A stretch of DNA of 64,000 nt. Source: Bos javanicus (Eukaryota; Chordata; Mammalia; Artiodactyla; Bovidae). The position numbers and the translations under genes were made by a program. The notes under the pieces are model-generated. The model was not told where the DNA came from and did not search any database. It saw only the letters and a program-made list of their open reading frames with translations. The stretch spans positions 2,666,001 to 2,730,000 of the forward strand of contig NC_083876.1 of the NCBI RefSeq assembly GCF_032452875.1, in the 5' to 3' direction. Below are positions 45,490 to 55,885 of this stretch, piece after piece (the stretch's first letter is position 1; the number at the start of each line of letters is the position of its first letter).

Positions 45490-45707
45490 TTTCAGTCATG
45501 TCTGACTTCTTGTGATCCTATGGACTGTAGCCTACCAGGCGCCTCTGTCAATGGAATTTTCAAGACAAGAATACTGGAGTAAGATGCTGTTTCCTACTCT
45601 AGTGAATCTTTCAAACCCAGGGACTGAACCCAGGTCTTCTGAATTGCAGGCTGTCTCCTACATTGGCAGGCAGATTCTTAGCACCAAGCCACCTGGCAAA
45701 TCAAAAA
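45490..45707 (-). mobile_element. Bov-tA SINE, nearly full length, antisense
   Basis: The reversed tail (TCAGTCATGTCTGACTTCTT, GGCGCCTCTGTCAATGG) and the reversed tRNA-like head (CCCAGGGACTGAACCCAGG, GGCAGGCAGATTCTTAGCAC) are both present. The B box is diverged. Confidence 0.9.
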
Positions 45708-45844
45708 TAAAGTAATATTAAGCTTGATTATTTGCATTTTAACACTTTACTGTAATTCTTTAAAATATCAGAATTGTATGTGTGACAAATTATATTTCTG
45801 AATAGAAATCTACAAAGAATTGAATTAAAATACATTATTAAGAA

Positions 45845-46745
45845 TGAAAGGAGTATGTCAAGGCTGTATATTGTCACACTGCTTGTTTAACTTATATGTA
45901 GAGTATACCATGAGAAATGCTGGGATGGATGAAACACAAGATGGAATCAAGATTTCCAGGAGAAATATCAATAACCTCAGATATGCAGATGACACCACCC
46001 TTATGCCAGAAAGTGAAGAAGAAATAAAGAGCCTCTTGATGAAAGTGAAAGAGGAGATTGAAAAAGTTGATTTAAAGCTCAACATTCAGAAAACTAAGAT
46101 CATGGCATCCAGTCCCATCACTTCATGGCATATAGATGGGGAAACAGTGGAAACAGTGGCTGACTTTATTTTTTTCGCCTCCAAAATCATTGCAGATGCT
46201 GACTTCAGCCGTGAAATTAAAAGACACTTACTCCTTGGACAGAAAGTTATGACTAACCTAGAGGGCATATTAAAAATCAAAGACATTATTTGCTGACAAA
46301 GGTCCATCTAGTCAAGGCTATGGCTTTTCTAGTAGTCATGTGTGGATGTGAGAGTGTAACTATAAAGAAAGCTGAGCGCCAAAGAATTGATGCTGTTGAA
46401 CTGTGGTGTTGGAGAAGACTTAGAGTCCCTTGGTCTGAAAGGAGATCCAACCAGTTCATCCTAAAGGAAATCAGCCCTGAATGTTAATTGGAAGGACTGA
46501 TGCTGAAGCTGAACTTCCAATATTTTGGCCAGCTGATGTGAAATACTGACTCTATGAAAAGAACCTGATCCTGGGAAAGTTTGAAGGTGGGAGGAAAAGG
46601 GGACAACAGAGCATGAGATGGTTGGATGGCATCACCGACTAAAGGGACATGAATTTGAGTAAACTCCTGGAGATGGTGATGGACAGGGAGGCTTGGCCTG
46701 CTACAGTCCATGGGGTTGCAAAGGTTCGGATATGACTGAACTGAT
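45845..46745 (+). mobile_element. BovB LINE 3' fragment, sense
   Basis: The copy starts in the RT palm at KGVCQGCILSHCLF and runs to the 3' end near 46745. A 150-codon open stretch (45844-46296) holds YADD intact (NLRYADDTTLMPESEEEIKS, about 45972-46030). A frame change at about 46290 separates the C-terminal LRVPWSERRSN segment. It stops next to a short TA run (46747-46761) and is followed immediately by an antisense BovB, giving a tail-to-tail pair. Confidence 0.92.
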
Positions 46746-46809
46746 TATATATATATATATTTGTTTCTGTTCAGTAGCTTAGATCAGATCAGATAGATCA
46801 GTCCCTCAG

Positions 46810-48643
46810 TCATGTACAACTATTTGCCACCCCAGGAACCGCAACATGCCAGGCCTCCCTGTCCATCACCAACTCCTGGAGTTCACTCAGACTCACCTCC
46901 GTCGAGTCAACGATGCCATCCAGCCATCTCATCCTCTGTCGTCCCCTTCTCCTCTTGCCCCCAATCCCTCCCAGCATCAGAGTCTTTTCCAATGAGTCAA
47001 CTCTTCGCATGAGGGGGCCAAAGTACTGGAGTTTCAGCTTTAGCATCATTCCTTCTAAATAAATCCCAGGGTGATCTCCTTCAGAATGGACTGGTGGGAT
47101 CTCCTTGCAGTCCAAGGGACTCTCAAGAGTCTTCTCCAACACCACAGTTCAAAAGCATCAATTCTTCAGTGCTCAGCTTTCTTCATAGTCCAACTCTCAC
47201 ATCCATACATGATCACAGAAAAAACCATAGCCTTGACTAGATGAACCTTTGTCGGCAAACTAATGTCTCTGCTTTTGAATATGCTATCTAGGTTGGTCAT
47301 AACTTTCCTTCCAAGGAGTAAGTGTCTTTTAATTTCATGGCTGCAGTCACCATCTGTAGTGATTTTGGAGCCCAGAAAAATAAAGTCTGACACAGTTTCC
47401 CCATCTATTGCCCATGAAGTGGTGGGATCAGATGCCATGATCTTCGTTTTCTGAATGTTGAGCTTTAAGCCAACTTTTTCACTCTCCACTTTCACTTTCA
47501 TCAAGAGGCTTTTGAGTTCCTCTTCACTTTCTGCCATAAGGGTGGTGTCATCTGCATATCGGAGGTTACTGATATTTCTCCCGGCAATCTTGATTCCAGC
47601 TTGTGTTTCTTCCAGTCCAGCATTTCTCATGATGTACTCTGCATATAAGTTAAATAAACATGGTGACAATATACAGCCTTGACGAACTCCTTTTCCTATT
47701 TGGAACCAGTCTGTTGTTCCATGTCCGGTTCTAACTGTTGCTTCCTGACCTGCATACAAATTTCTCAAGAGGCAGATCAGATGGTCTGGTATTCCCATCT
47801 CTTTCAGAATTTTCCACAGTTTATTGTGATCCACACAGTCAAAGGCTTTGGCATAGTCAATAAAGCAGAAATAGATGTTTTTCTGGAGCTCTCTTGCTTT
47901 TCCCATGATCCAGCGGATGTTGGCAATTTGATCTCTGGTTCCTCTGCCTTTTCTAAAACCAGCTTGAACATCAGGAAGTTCACGGTTCACATATTGTTGA
48001 AGCCTAGCTTGGAAAATTTTGAGCATTACTTTATTAACGTGTGAAATGAGTGCAATTGTGCGGTAGTTTGAACATTCTTTGGCACTGCCTTTCTTTGGGA
48101 TTGGAATGAAAACGGACCTTTTCCAGTCCTATGGCCACTGCTGAGTTTTCAAAATTTGCTGGCATATTCAGTGCAGCACCTTCACAGCATCATCTTTCAG
48201 GATTTGGAATAGCTCAACTGGAATTCCATCACCTCCACTAGCTTTGTTCGTAGTAATGCTTTCTAAGGCCCACTTGACTTCACATTCCAGGATGTCTGGC
48301 TCTAGGTGAGTGATCACACCATCATGATTATCTGGGTCTTGAAGATCTTTTTTGTACACTTCTTCTGTGTATTCTTGCCATCTCTTCTTAATATCTTCTG
48401 CTTCTGTTAGGTCCATACCATTTCTGTCCTTTATGGAGCTCATCTTTGCATGAAATTTCCTTTCTCATCTCTGATTTTCTTGAAGAGATCCCTAGTCTTT
48501 CCCATTCTGTTGTTTTCCTCTATTTCTTTGCATTGATCCCTCAAGAAGGCTTTCTTATCTCTTCTTACTATTCTTTGGAACTCTGCATTCAGATGTTTAT
48601 GTCTTTCCTTTTCTCCTTTTTTTTTCACTTCTCTTCTTTCCAC
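46810..48643 (-). pseudogene. BovB reverse transcriptase and C-terminal domain, few breaks
   Basis: The linker and N-terminal RT are open in two pieces (48643-48440 and 48443-48168; EFQRIVRRDKKAFLRDQCKE, LECEVKWALESITTNKASGG). The main RT stretch is open for 286 codons (48026-47166): FIDYAKAFDCVDH at 55-67, QGCILSPCLF at 116-125, and YADD at 157-160 intact. The C-terminal stretch 47145-46810 (ESPLDCKEI, LMRRVDSLEKTLMLGGIGG, RRRGRQRMRWLDGI) is in another frame. The two frame changes near 48440 and 48100, a stop at 47166 and a small deletion near 47070 make it non-functional. Confidence 0.93.
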
Positions 48644-48749
48644 AGCTATTTGTAAGGCCTCCCCAGACAGCCATTTTGCTTTTTTTGCATTTCTTTTCTA
48701 TGGGAATGGTCTTGATCCCTGTCTCCTGTACAGTGTCATGAACCTCACT

Positions 48750-50106
48750 TCATAGTTCATCAGGCACTATATCTATCAGATCTAGGCTGTTAAATCTATT
48801 TCTCACTTCCACTGTATAGTCATAAGGGATTTGATTTAGGTCATACCTGAATAGTCTAGTGGTTTTCCCTACTTTCTTCAATTTCAGTCTGAATTTTGCA
48901 ATATGGAGTTCATGGTCTGAGCCACAGTCAGCTCCTGGTCTTGTTTTTGCTGACTGTATAGAGCTTCTCCATCTTTGGCTGCAAAGAATATAATCAATCT
49001 GATTTCGGTGTTGAACATCTGGTGATGTCCATGTATAGAGTCTTCTCTTGTGTTGTTGGAAGAGGGTGTTTGCTATGAGCAGTGCATTTTCTTGGCAAAA
49101 CTCTATTAGTCTTTGCCCTGCTTCATTCCGTATTCCAAGGCCAAATTTGCCTGTTACTCCAGGTGTTTCTTGACTTCCTACTTTTACATTCCAGTCCCCT
49201 ATAATGAAAAGGACATATTTTGGGGGTGTTAGTTCTAAAAGGTCTTGTAGGTCTTCATAGAACCATTCAACTTCAGCTTCTTCAGCGTTACTGGTTGGGG
49301 CATAGACTTGGATTACTGTGATACTGAATGGTTTGCTTTGGAAATGAACAGAGATCATTCTGTCGTTTTTGAGATTGCATCCAAGTACTTCATTTTGGAC
49401 TCTTGTTGACCATGATGGCCACTCCATTTCTTCTAAGGGATTCCTGCCCGCAGTACTAGATATAATGGTAATCTGAGTTAAATTCACCCATTCCAGTCCA
49501 TTTCAGTTTGCTAATTCCTAGAATGTCGACATTCACTCTTGCCGTCTCTTGTTTGATCACTTCCAATTTGCCTTGATTCATGGACCTGACATTCCAGGTT
49601 CCTATGCAATATTGCTCTTTACAGCATCGGACCTTGCTTCTATCACCAGTCACATCCACAGCTGGGTATTGTTTTTGCTTTGGCTCCATCCCTTCATTCT
49701 CTCTGGAGTTATATCTCCACTGATCTCCAGTAGCATATTGGGCACCTACTGACCTGGGAAGTTTCTCTTTCAGTATCCTATCATTTTGCCTTTTCATACT
49801 GTTCATGGGGTTCTCAAGGCAAGAATACTGAAGTGGTTTGCCATTCCTTTTTCCAGTGGACCACATTCTGTCAAATCTCTCCACCATGACCCGCCCGTCT
49901 TGGGTTGCCCCACGGGCATGGTTTAGTTCCATTGAGTTAGACAAGGCTGTGGTCCTAGTGTGATTAGATTGACTAGTTTTCTGTGAGTATGGTTTCAGTG
50001 TGTTTGCCCTCTGATGCCCTCTTGTAACACCTACCACCTTACTTGGGTTTCTCTTACCTTGGGCGTGGGGTATCTCTTCACGGCTGCTCCAGCAAAGCGC
50101 AGCCAT
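48750..50106 (-). pseudogene. BovB endonuclease (APE type), one frameshift
   Basis: The N-terminal piece (50106-49456, 216 codons) ends with IGTWNVRSMNQGKLEVIKQE and WTGMGEFNSDYHYI followed by a stop. The catalytic piece (49487-48750) carries QVYAPT (60-65), GDWN (97-100), QIDYIL (163-168) and SDHE (190-193), so the APE-type boxes are intact. The frame changes at about 49460. The protein would nick target DNA to expose a primer for reverse transcription. With one indel corrected by nature in a sister copy the frame would be open, but this copy as it stands is broken. Confidence 0.93.
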
Positions 50107-50620
50107 TGCTCCTTACCTTGGACGAGGGGTATCTCCTCATCGCCGCCCTTCCTGACCTTCAAAGTGGGATAGCTCCTCTAGGCCCTCCTGTGACTGCGCA
50201 GCCACGGCTCCTTGGATGTGGGGTTGGTCCTCCCGGCCACCGCCCCTGGCCTAGGTCGTGGGGTAGCTCCTCCCTGCGGCAGCCCTTGGCCTTGGGCTTA
50301 GGGGCGTGGTGTATCTCCTCCCGGCCACCGCCCCTGACCTCAGATGCTGGGTAACTCCTCTCATCGCTGCCCCTGACCTCAGACGCTGGGTATCTCCTCT
50401 CAGCCGCTCCCCTCCTCCACCCCTGACCTCGGATGCGGGGTAGCTCCTCTCGGCCGTTCCTGCGCCATCACAGTCTGGTACTCTCGGCCACTGCCCCTGA
50501 CCTCGGACATGGGGTAAATCCTCTTGGCCGCGGCCCTTTGGGCTTGGAGTCCTCCCGGCTTCTGCCCCTGACCTCGGACGTGGGGTGGCTTCTCTTGGCC
50601 GCATTTGGCGTGCCCATCGC
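50040..50620 (-). promoter_or_regulatory. GC- and CpG-rich tandem repeat, BovB 5' UTR/promoter region
   Basis: About ten imperfect units of roughly 35-60 bp repeat the theme CCCCTGACCTCGGACGTGGG + GTAGCTCCTCTCGGCCGC. CpG dinucleotides are frequent (for example GGCCGCGGCC at about 50527), in sharp contrast to the AT-rich surroundings. Shorter versions of the same units precede the sense BovB at 7025-7160 and lie at 541-618. Tandem 5' units are expected to act as the internal promoter of the element. The open frames on both strands in this stretch are by-products of the repeat. Confidence 0.8.
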
Positions 50621-50635
50621 AGCGGCCTATGCTTT

Positions 50636-50760
50636 GTTGTGTCCAGCTCTTTGCGACCCCATGGACTGCAACAAGTGAGATTTCCCTGTCCTTCACTATC
50701 TCCCAGAATTTGCTCAAACTCGTGCCTATTGAGTCAGTGATGACATCCAGACATCTCATC

Positions 50761-50765
<5 letters not shown>
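50636..50765 (-). mobile_element. BovB/Bov-A 3' fragment next to the full-length copy
   Basis: The reversed tail starts at CTATGCTTTGTTGTGTCCAG and continues CCCCATGGACTGCAAC... TTTGCTCAAACTCGTGCC... CATCTCATCCTCTG. It is an older tail variant than that of the adjacent copy and runs directly into a TA repeat. Confidence 0.85.

Positions 50766-50810
<45 letters not shown>
50766..50810. repeat. (TA)n microsatellite
   Basis: About 22 TA units between the BovB tail and an L1 3'-UTR fragment. Confidence 0.97.
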
Positions 50811-50814
<4 letters not shown>

Positions 50815-50945
50815 TATATTAATATTCTTTTCCATTGTGGTTTATCACAGAACATTAAATATAGTTTCTTTGCTATATGGTAGGACCTTGTTGTTTACCC
50901 ATTCTATGTATAATAGTTTGCATCTGCTAATCCCAAGGACTTGGA
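50811..50945 (-). mobile_element. L1 3'-UTR fragment, antisense
   Basis: Sequence of the type CTTTTCCATTGTGGTTTATC, GGTAGGACCTTGTTGTTTAC and ATAGTTTGCATCTGCTAATC is the reverse complement of an artiodactyl L1 3' UTR, of the same older subfamily as at 9600-10022. Confidence 0.7.
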
Positions 50946-51231
50946 ATTAACTGGACAGAGTAATTTGACATTGCCTCAGGAAGCTTTGGCTTATTACGGA
51001 CGAATAATCTGTGGGTTGCATCAGAGATAATTTTGAGAGTGTGAAGCAATGACCTTTGCTTGGTTATTTAAGTCATACACACAAAAAAAGAACCCTCAAG
51101 AGATTATTTTTTACAAGGTGAGAAATGCTAGATTTGTTGTTGTTACTATTTATTGATTTTTAAAACATAAGAAAGAAAAATATTAGCTAAGCCACTAAAC
51201 TTTTAAAAAATCTATAAATGAAATATGCCAT

Positions 51232-51302
51232 CTCAAAAAAAATCTGCCATGGGTGTACATGTGTTCCCCATCCTGAACCCCCCTCCTACCTCCCTCCCGA
51301 TA
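51232..51302 (-). mobile_element. Short L1 3' end, antisense
   Basis: After a short A-rich stretch, CTGCCATGGGTGTACATGTG, TCCCCATCCTGAACCCCCCT and CCTACCTCCCTCCC match the reversed tail of the young L1 family seen at 59815-60209. It ends abruptly at 51302. Confidence 0.75.
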
Positions 51303-51670
51303 AAATATTCTTAGTAAAGGCAAAGCCCATCCACAAGCTCGTCTCACAGTTATGATTCTCAAATTCTTCCATTTAAATAGCAATATGTAAGGTAGTGATT
51401 TCAGTATTTGTTTCATCATAAAGAACTATTTTAAATGGTCAATGCATTTTTATTAAGTAATATTACTGAGTTGAAATGATAATAACAGGCTTAAGTCCTT
51501 ATTGTGTCTCAGTTACCAAAATGATCATGGTATATATTTCAGTGACTCATTACAGCAATAATTTTAGAAAAAAACTCTATCAATTTTACTTCAAAAGTAG
51601 TCTTAATGAGGATAAATAATCCAAGGCAACAATGGGACAAGTCAGAGTCTTCATTCTTCCCAGCCTTGTT

Positions 51671-51711
51671 TACAAGTTCATGCCAAAAAAAAAAAAATAC
51701 AAGTTCATGCC
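51671..51711 (+). mobile_element. Poly(A)-only retroinsertion between perfect 14-bp repeats
   Basis: The 14-base word TACAAGTTCATGCC occurs at 51671-51684 and again at 51698-51711, with exactly 13 A residues between. This has the form of a target-site duplication around an insertion reduced to its poly(A) tail, as extreme 5' truncation in L1-type target-primed insertion would leave. Confidence 0.75.
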
Positions 51712-52876
51712 TTTAGCCATTAAGTCATAGTCACCATTTGATAATTTTATTGTAAATTTATAATACATATTTTGTTTCATCCACAAAATATTATTTATTA
51801 TTTAAAACTCAATATTCCTTGATTATGTATAAATCATTCAACAAATATCAGATTTATGTTTCTTTTTATCCTCTGTTCAGTTAAAAAGTGGATAAAGCTA
51901 ATTCATTGGTATAAGTATCACATAAAGAGAATTATCAAAGAGCAGCCTTTTGCATTGTTTTCTTTGCCTTTTCCAGTATGGTTTTACTGGCCAAATGATA
52001 TATGCTTTAAAAAATAAATTTAATTGTTTTTAATCAACATTTTCCTATTAATCTTGAGATTGCTATGCATGTCTCACAATTTTAAGAAGCTTAACATCTG
52101 GATATATAAGGTTTATTGTGTCAAGAACTGCTGAAAAACATCTCTACTCCAGCATTTGACATTTTATGCTCCTCTAAAAGTATTCTAATGCATGATCACG
52201 CTACAAAATGACTATCATTAGTGCTGTCACAGGCCATGGCTGTGGGAAGACCATGACTAATGTCAAGCTATCAGCACTGACAGTGCAAGGTATATTCTCA
52301 TAATTTCTCAAACTGACCATGGAACCAATTTCCCCTCATCCCTAAGTCATAAAACTTCACAATTACACTGAACTGATTAATAATGTTTTACAGTTCTCAC
52401 TCTCAATAAGAGTTTAATCAGACCCATGTCTCACAGGAAGTTTGACAAGTAAACCACAAAATTATCCATATAAATGTCAAGATTTATTTGCCTAACATAA
52501 ATGATCTAACCTAGTCAAGCATAGTTAATAATAAAATCACTCTTCTGGAGATTACCATTCACCTGAGTGTAATACCCATTTTGGTCCTATATCTCAACCT
52601 CTATAATGGTAGAGGTTATGAATATGGGCTACAAAAATTAACCAGTTTAGATGATGATGTTCATATTTATAATAAAAATACAGAACCACAAATATACACA
52701 ATATTGTCTATTACTGGTTTGTAATATGCCTAAGGCCAAATTATTTCATGCCAGTGAGATAAATATTAAGAAGGAAAATATGATGAAAGTCATTTTAGTT
52801 ATAGATAGGTCAGTCTGCCATCTTAGCCACAATCACAAATTTCCACTTCAAGGACAAAATTAAAGAATAATTTCAA

Positions 52877-52975
52877 GTTGTTGTTCAGTCACTAAGTCGT
52901 GTCCAACTCTGCAACCCCATGGATTGCAGGATGCCAGGCTTCCCTGTCCTTCACTGTCTCCCGAAGTATGCTCAA
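52877..52975 (-). mobile_element. Short BovB-tail (Bov-A type) element with target-site duplication
   Basis: The reversed tail GTTGTTGTTCAGTCACTAAG... CCCCATGGATTGCAGG... TTCACTGTCTCCCGAAG ends at CTCAA. The direct repeat AATTTCAA is found at 52869-52876 and 52976-52983. About 99 bp long. Confidence 0.85.
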
Positions 52976-52983
52976 AATTTCAA

Positions 52984-53766
52984 ATAGGAAATTATATATT
53001 AAGATATATTTTTAATAAGTAACTGTATTTGAAAATAAACATAATCTTGACTCTACACTGTATTTTCCCCACATTCTATAAATAAAAATACTTGTTATTT
53101 TACTAATGAATGATATGTGTGATAAACAGTTTCTGAGTTCCTACAGCTTATTGTTAAATTATTCTCCCATTGTTTAGCTCATTGTTAAATAACTCTACCC
53201 ATTTTTGAGATTTCATTATAACTGAAAAAATACATGATTTCACCCATTATTAATATGAGAATTCTTAGTTTTCTGGAAAAGGAACACATTTGTTTGCTAA
53301 TTACATAAATATTTATCAATTAAAGAATTACATAAGGATGTATTTTATTCACTTTAGGAAGATTCATTGAGGTAAAGAGATAAATAGATGAATAAAAAAT
53401 GCAGATGAGATTTCAGAAAAAAAATATTGGTAGGAAATACTGGACTATATTTCAAGCCTGCTAGTGAAGAATTTTGATATCTTCTGCCAATTTTTATATA
53501 CCATCTGCCTTAATAGAAACACATTGTTTAGAGTAGCTTCCCTTCTGGGCATAAACAGATAAAGCTTTTGACACACTTCTGACAGCTCTGTTGAAACAGG
53601 GAATAGAACTATACTCATTTATTCAATTCCCACAGTATTAGACTTACAAACCTTTAAAAGAAGAGAAAAACATTTTTGAATAGGTAAATAGAAAAAAATC
53701 CAAATTTTATAATTTAATAACTGTTAAAAAGAAGAAAAAAAAAAAAAAAAAGCAGTCCCCAAATAA
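52984..53766. other. Anonymous AT-rich stretch
   Basis: No gene. An A run lies at 53736-53751. Confidence 0.4.
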
Positions 53767-54202
53767 TGTCACTTGTGCTAAAGTCCAATGACACCAAATC
53801 TAGTTTTAATACTGAGACTAATAGTAACTTGAACCTTCACAAGAAATGTACTCTTAGTCAACCAGTATGGAATTTTCTGGTCACCACGGCTGAGGTAATC
53901 TGCCACATGGTCCTCTCCTTTTCCTTCACTCCCATAGAATGGAAGAAGAGGCCATCTGCATCTCAGAATGCTTGCAGGAACTTCCCTTGAAAAAAAAAGA
54001 CATCTTAACCCAAAATAGCCCCTTCTTTCATCCTGCCAATACCTTCCCCACCTCATTCATCTTCCTGTAACAGTCTTTGCCTTTTTGTACCACTCCTCAG
54101 ATCACCTACTCTTCTACTTGCCACACAGGATATTTCCAATTCAGGAATCCTTGAATAAAGGCAATTAAATCTTCAAATTTACTCTGTTGATTTTTTTTAA
54201 CA
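53767..54202 (+). repeat. LTR-like segment, family not assigned
   Basis: The segment starts TGTCACTTGTG and ends TTTTTTTTAACA, and near its 3' end has GAATAAAGGCAATTAAATCT, which reads like an LTR polyadenylation region. There is no matching target duplication and no internal viral sequence, so it would be a solo LTR of an old endogenous retrovirus. The assignment rests on architecture only. Confidence 0.4.
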
Positions 54203-54460
54203 ACTTAATCATATATATCAGTATGAATTAGCCAAATCTTTGTTTAGTTATGCAAAACAACCTATGCAACTTTTCTGGAATGTCTTTGCTTGTTTTTTTT
54301 TGTAATAAACATTTTCCATTTTTACTTCCCTAGGAGAACATTTGATTGGTCACTGAAATCTGTGCCTCTAGAATTGTAATTCCTAAGACCAAATAAATGA
54401 AACTGAAACACTATGGGGACCTCCCAGATACAAATCCTTTCTAAGTCCCCCATTTCTTAT

Positions 54461-54870
54461 TGTAGGAAATAAGCTTCATTAAACCTCCTAGATGTCCCTG
54501 AATACCAAAGGACAGATTCAAACAGTTGTTAATCAGAGAAGTGAACAAATGTAGAAAAAAGGGGGAGAAACAATACTGCGACTTTGGGGCAGGGTCCTGG
54601 TTCCTCCTCAAGGAATATATATAATAATATATTTGAGATCTTCTACAAGAACTAAGGCCCCCCACCTAGGTGGAGGATTGTAGCTTCACGCGGAGTACAA
54701 ATTCCTAGAGCATTGATCAATTACCTCACCACGAGTCAGTCAAAAGTCACACACATTTCTATGTTTCCTCCTTGCTTGGTTCTGTGATAAACCTTTTTTT
54801 ACTCCAAACTCTGCCATCAGTTTGTTTGGCCTCACTCTGTGTTGGACACATGAACTTGTGTTTGATAACA
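54461..54870 (+). repeat. Probable solo LTR of a bovine-type endogenous retrovirus
   Basis: The segment begins TGTAGGAAATAAGCTTCATT and ends TTTGATAACA. It has a TATA-rich box at 54615-54632 and a C-rich, CpG-containing region around 54660-54740. Its 3' part is of the type TGATAAACC... GTTTGGCCTCACTCTG, which I know from ruminant class I LTRs. No primer site or gag follows, so it is probably a solo LTR. A clear target duplication was not found. Confidence 0.55.
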
Positions 54871-55531
54871 TAAACTCTCTTCTTATTTGTAGTCTTCTCC
54901 TTTTCTTGGTGAACTATTCTAAGACACACAGCTAGTGCCAGGAAATAGACTGGTGGTGTGTGGGCAAAACCCACATGCACATGAAATTAGGTACAGAATT
55001 CAAATAATAAATAAACAAGAAAATATTTTGCGGTTGTTATTGTTGTTGAACTTGGTCTCTAATTATGCTTTCTTTTGGGGATTTTACTGAAAAATCTATT
55101 TCACAATATAATGATACTTTCAAATATTTGTATAATATGTGCCAGTAGATGTGCTATTTCTAGCATTTAATATGAGGCTGATGTTTCATAATTATCAAAT
55201 GTATATATTACTGAAAGCCACATGCTGATATATTTTTGACAAACAAAAAGTAGATTTATTAATATAGGCTGCTTGTGAGAGATGTAGCTGATATTACTCA
55301 AATGTAAATGACTCAGATATAGGAAGTCTTTAATAATAAAGGACTACGTACTATGAGACATAACTTTGTTTTTAAACTAAAAATTCATACAATAAAAACA
55401 TTTATATTTCTAAGCTCTGATTCATCATTGGTAAAGATCAATCAATATTTTGTCGTTAACCCAGGGTTCAGCTCAAATGACTAACAGAGTCTCCCAGCAG
55501 CAGGGGAAATGGTGACACTACTCTATGCTGG
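54871..55531. other. Anonymous stretch
   Basis: AT-rich, with no supported feature. Confidence 0.4.
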
Positions 55532-55542
55532 TCTTCTTCCAT

Positions 55543-55874
55543 GTTCTTTGCTTAGTCACTCAGTCATGTCCAACTCTTTTTGACCCTACTGGCTATAGCC
55601 CGCCAGGCTCCTCTGTCCATGGGGATTCTCCAGGCAAGAATACCAGAGTAGGTTGCCATGCCCTCATCCAGGGGATTTCCAAACCCAGGGATTGAACCTG
55701 GATCTCCTACACTGAAGGCAGATTCTTTACCATTTGAGCCACCTGGAAAGCCCAAGAATACTGTCGTGGGTGGTCTGTCCCTTCTTAAGGGGATCTTTCC
55801 AACCCAGGAAATGAACTGGGGTCTCCTGTATTGCAGGTGGATTCTTTACCAGATGAGCTACCAGGGAAGCCTGA
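55543..55874 (-). mobile_element. Dimeric Bov-tA SINE with 11-bp target-site duplication, antisense
   Basis: Reversed order: tail (CTCAGTCATGTCCAACTC, GCCAGGCTCCTCTGTCCATG), first head (CCCAGGGATTGAACCTGGAT, GCAGATTCTTTACCATTTGA) and second head (AACCCAGGAAATGAACTGGG, GATTCTTTACCAGATGAGCT), ending CCAGGGAAGCC. The repeat TCTTCTTCCAT flanks it at 55532-55542 and 55875-55885. It is the same dimeric subtype as the element at 22917-23250, in the other orientation. Confidence 0.95.
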
Positions 55875-55885
55875 TCTTCTTCCAT

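Larger units (their letters stand above)
46780..50620 (-). mobile_element. Best-preserved, near full-length BovB LINE, antisense
   Basis: Read on the minus strand: a GC-rich tandem 5' UTR (50620-50040), leader and N-terminus (50040-49620), endonuclease (about 49620-48880), linker (48880-48440), RT (48440-47160), C-terminal domain (47145-46810) and a 3' terminus at about 46780. Its length of about 3.8 kb fits a complete BovB. Changes that break the single long frame are few (near 49470, 48750, 48440, 48150, 47166-47145), so it is the youngest long copy here. BovB copies itself by target-primed reverse transcription and mobilises the Bov-tA SINEs that share its tail. Confidence 0.95.
50946..52868. 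other. Mostly anonymous stretch
   Basis: Apart from the short L1 tail and the poly(A) insertion at 51671-51711, no gene or repeat was recognised. A small perfect palindrome (GCACTGACAGTGC, about 52275-52287) lies in an imperfect inverted repeat around 52210-52290. Confidence 0.4.

Noticed and set aside
50040..50620. A CpG island serving as promoter of a host gene.
   Set aside because: The sequence is the tandem 5' module of the adjacent BovB, and no host exon is found on either side.
50251..50855. Arginine- and proline-rich open frames on both strands in the GC-rich block.
   Set aside because: They follow the tandem repeat unit of the BovB 5' region and have no independent coding evidence.
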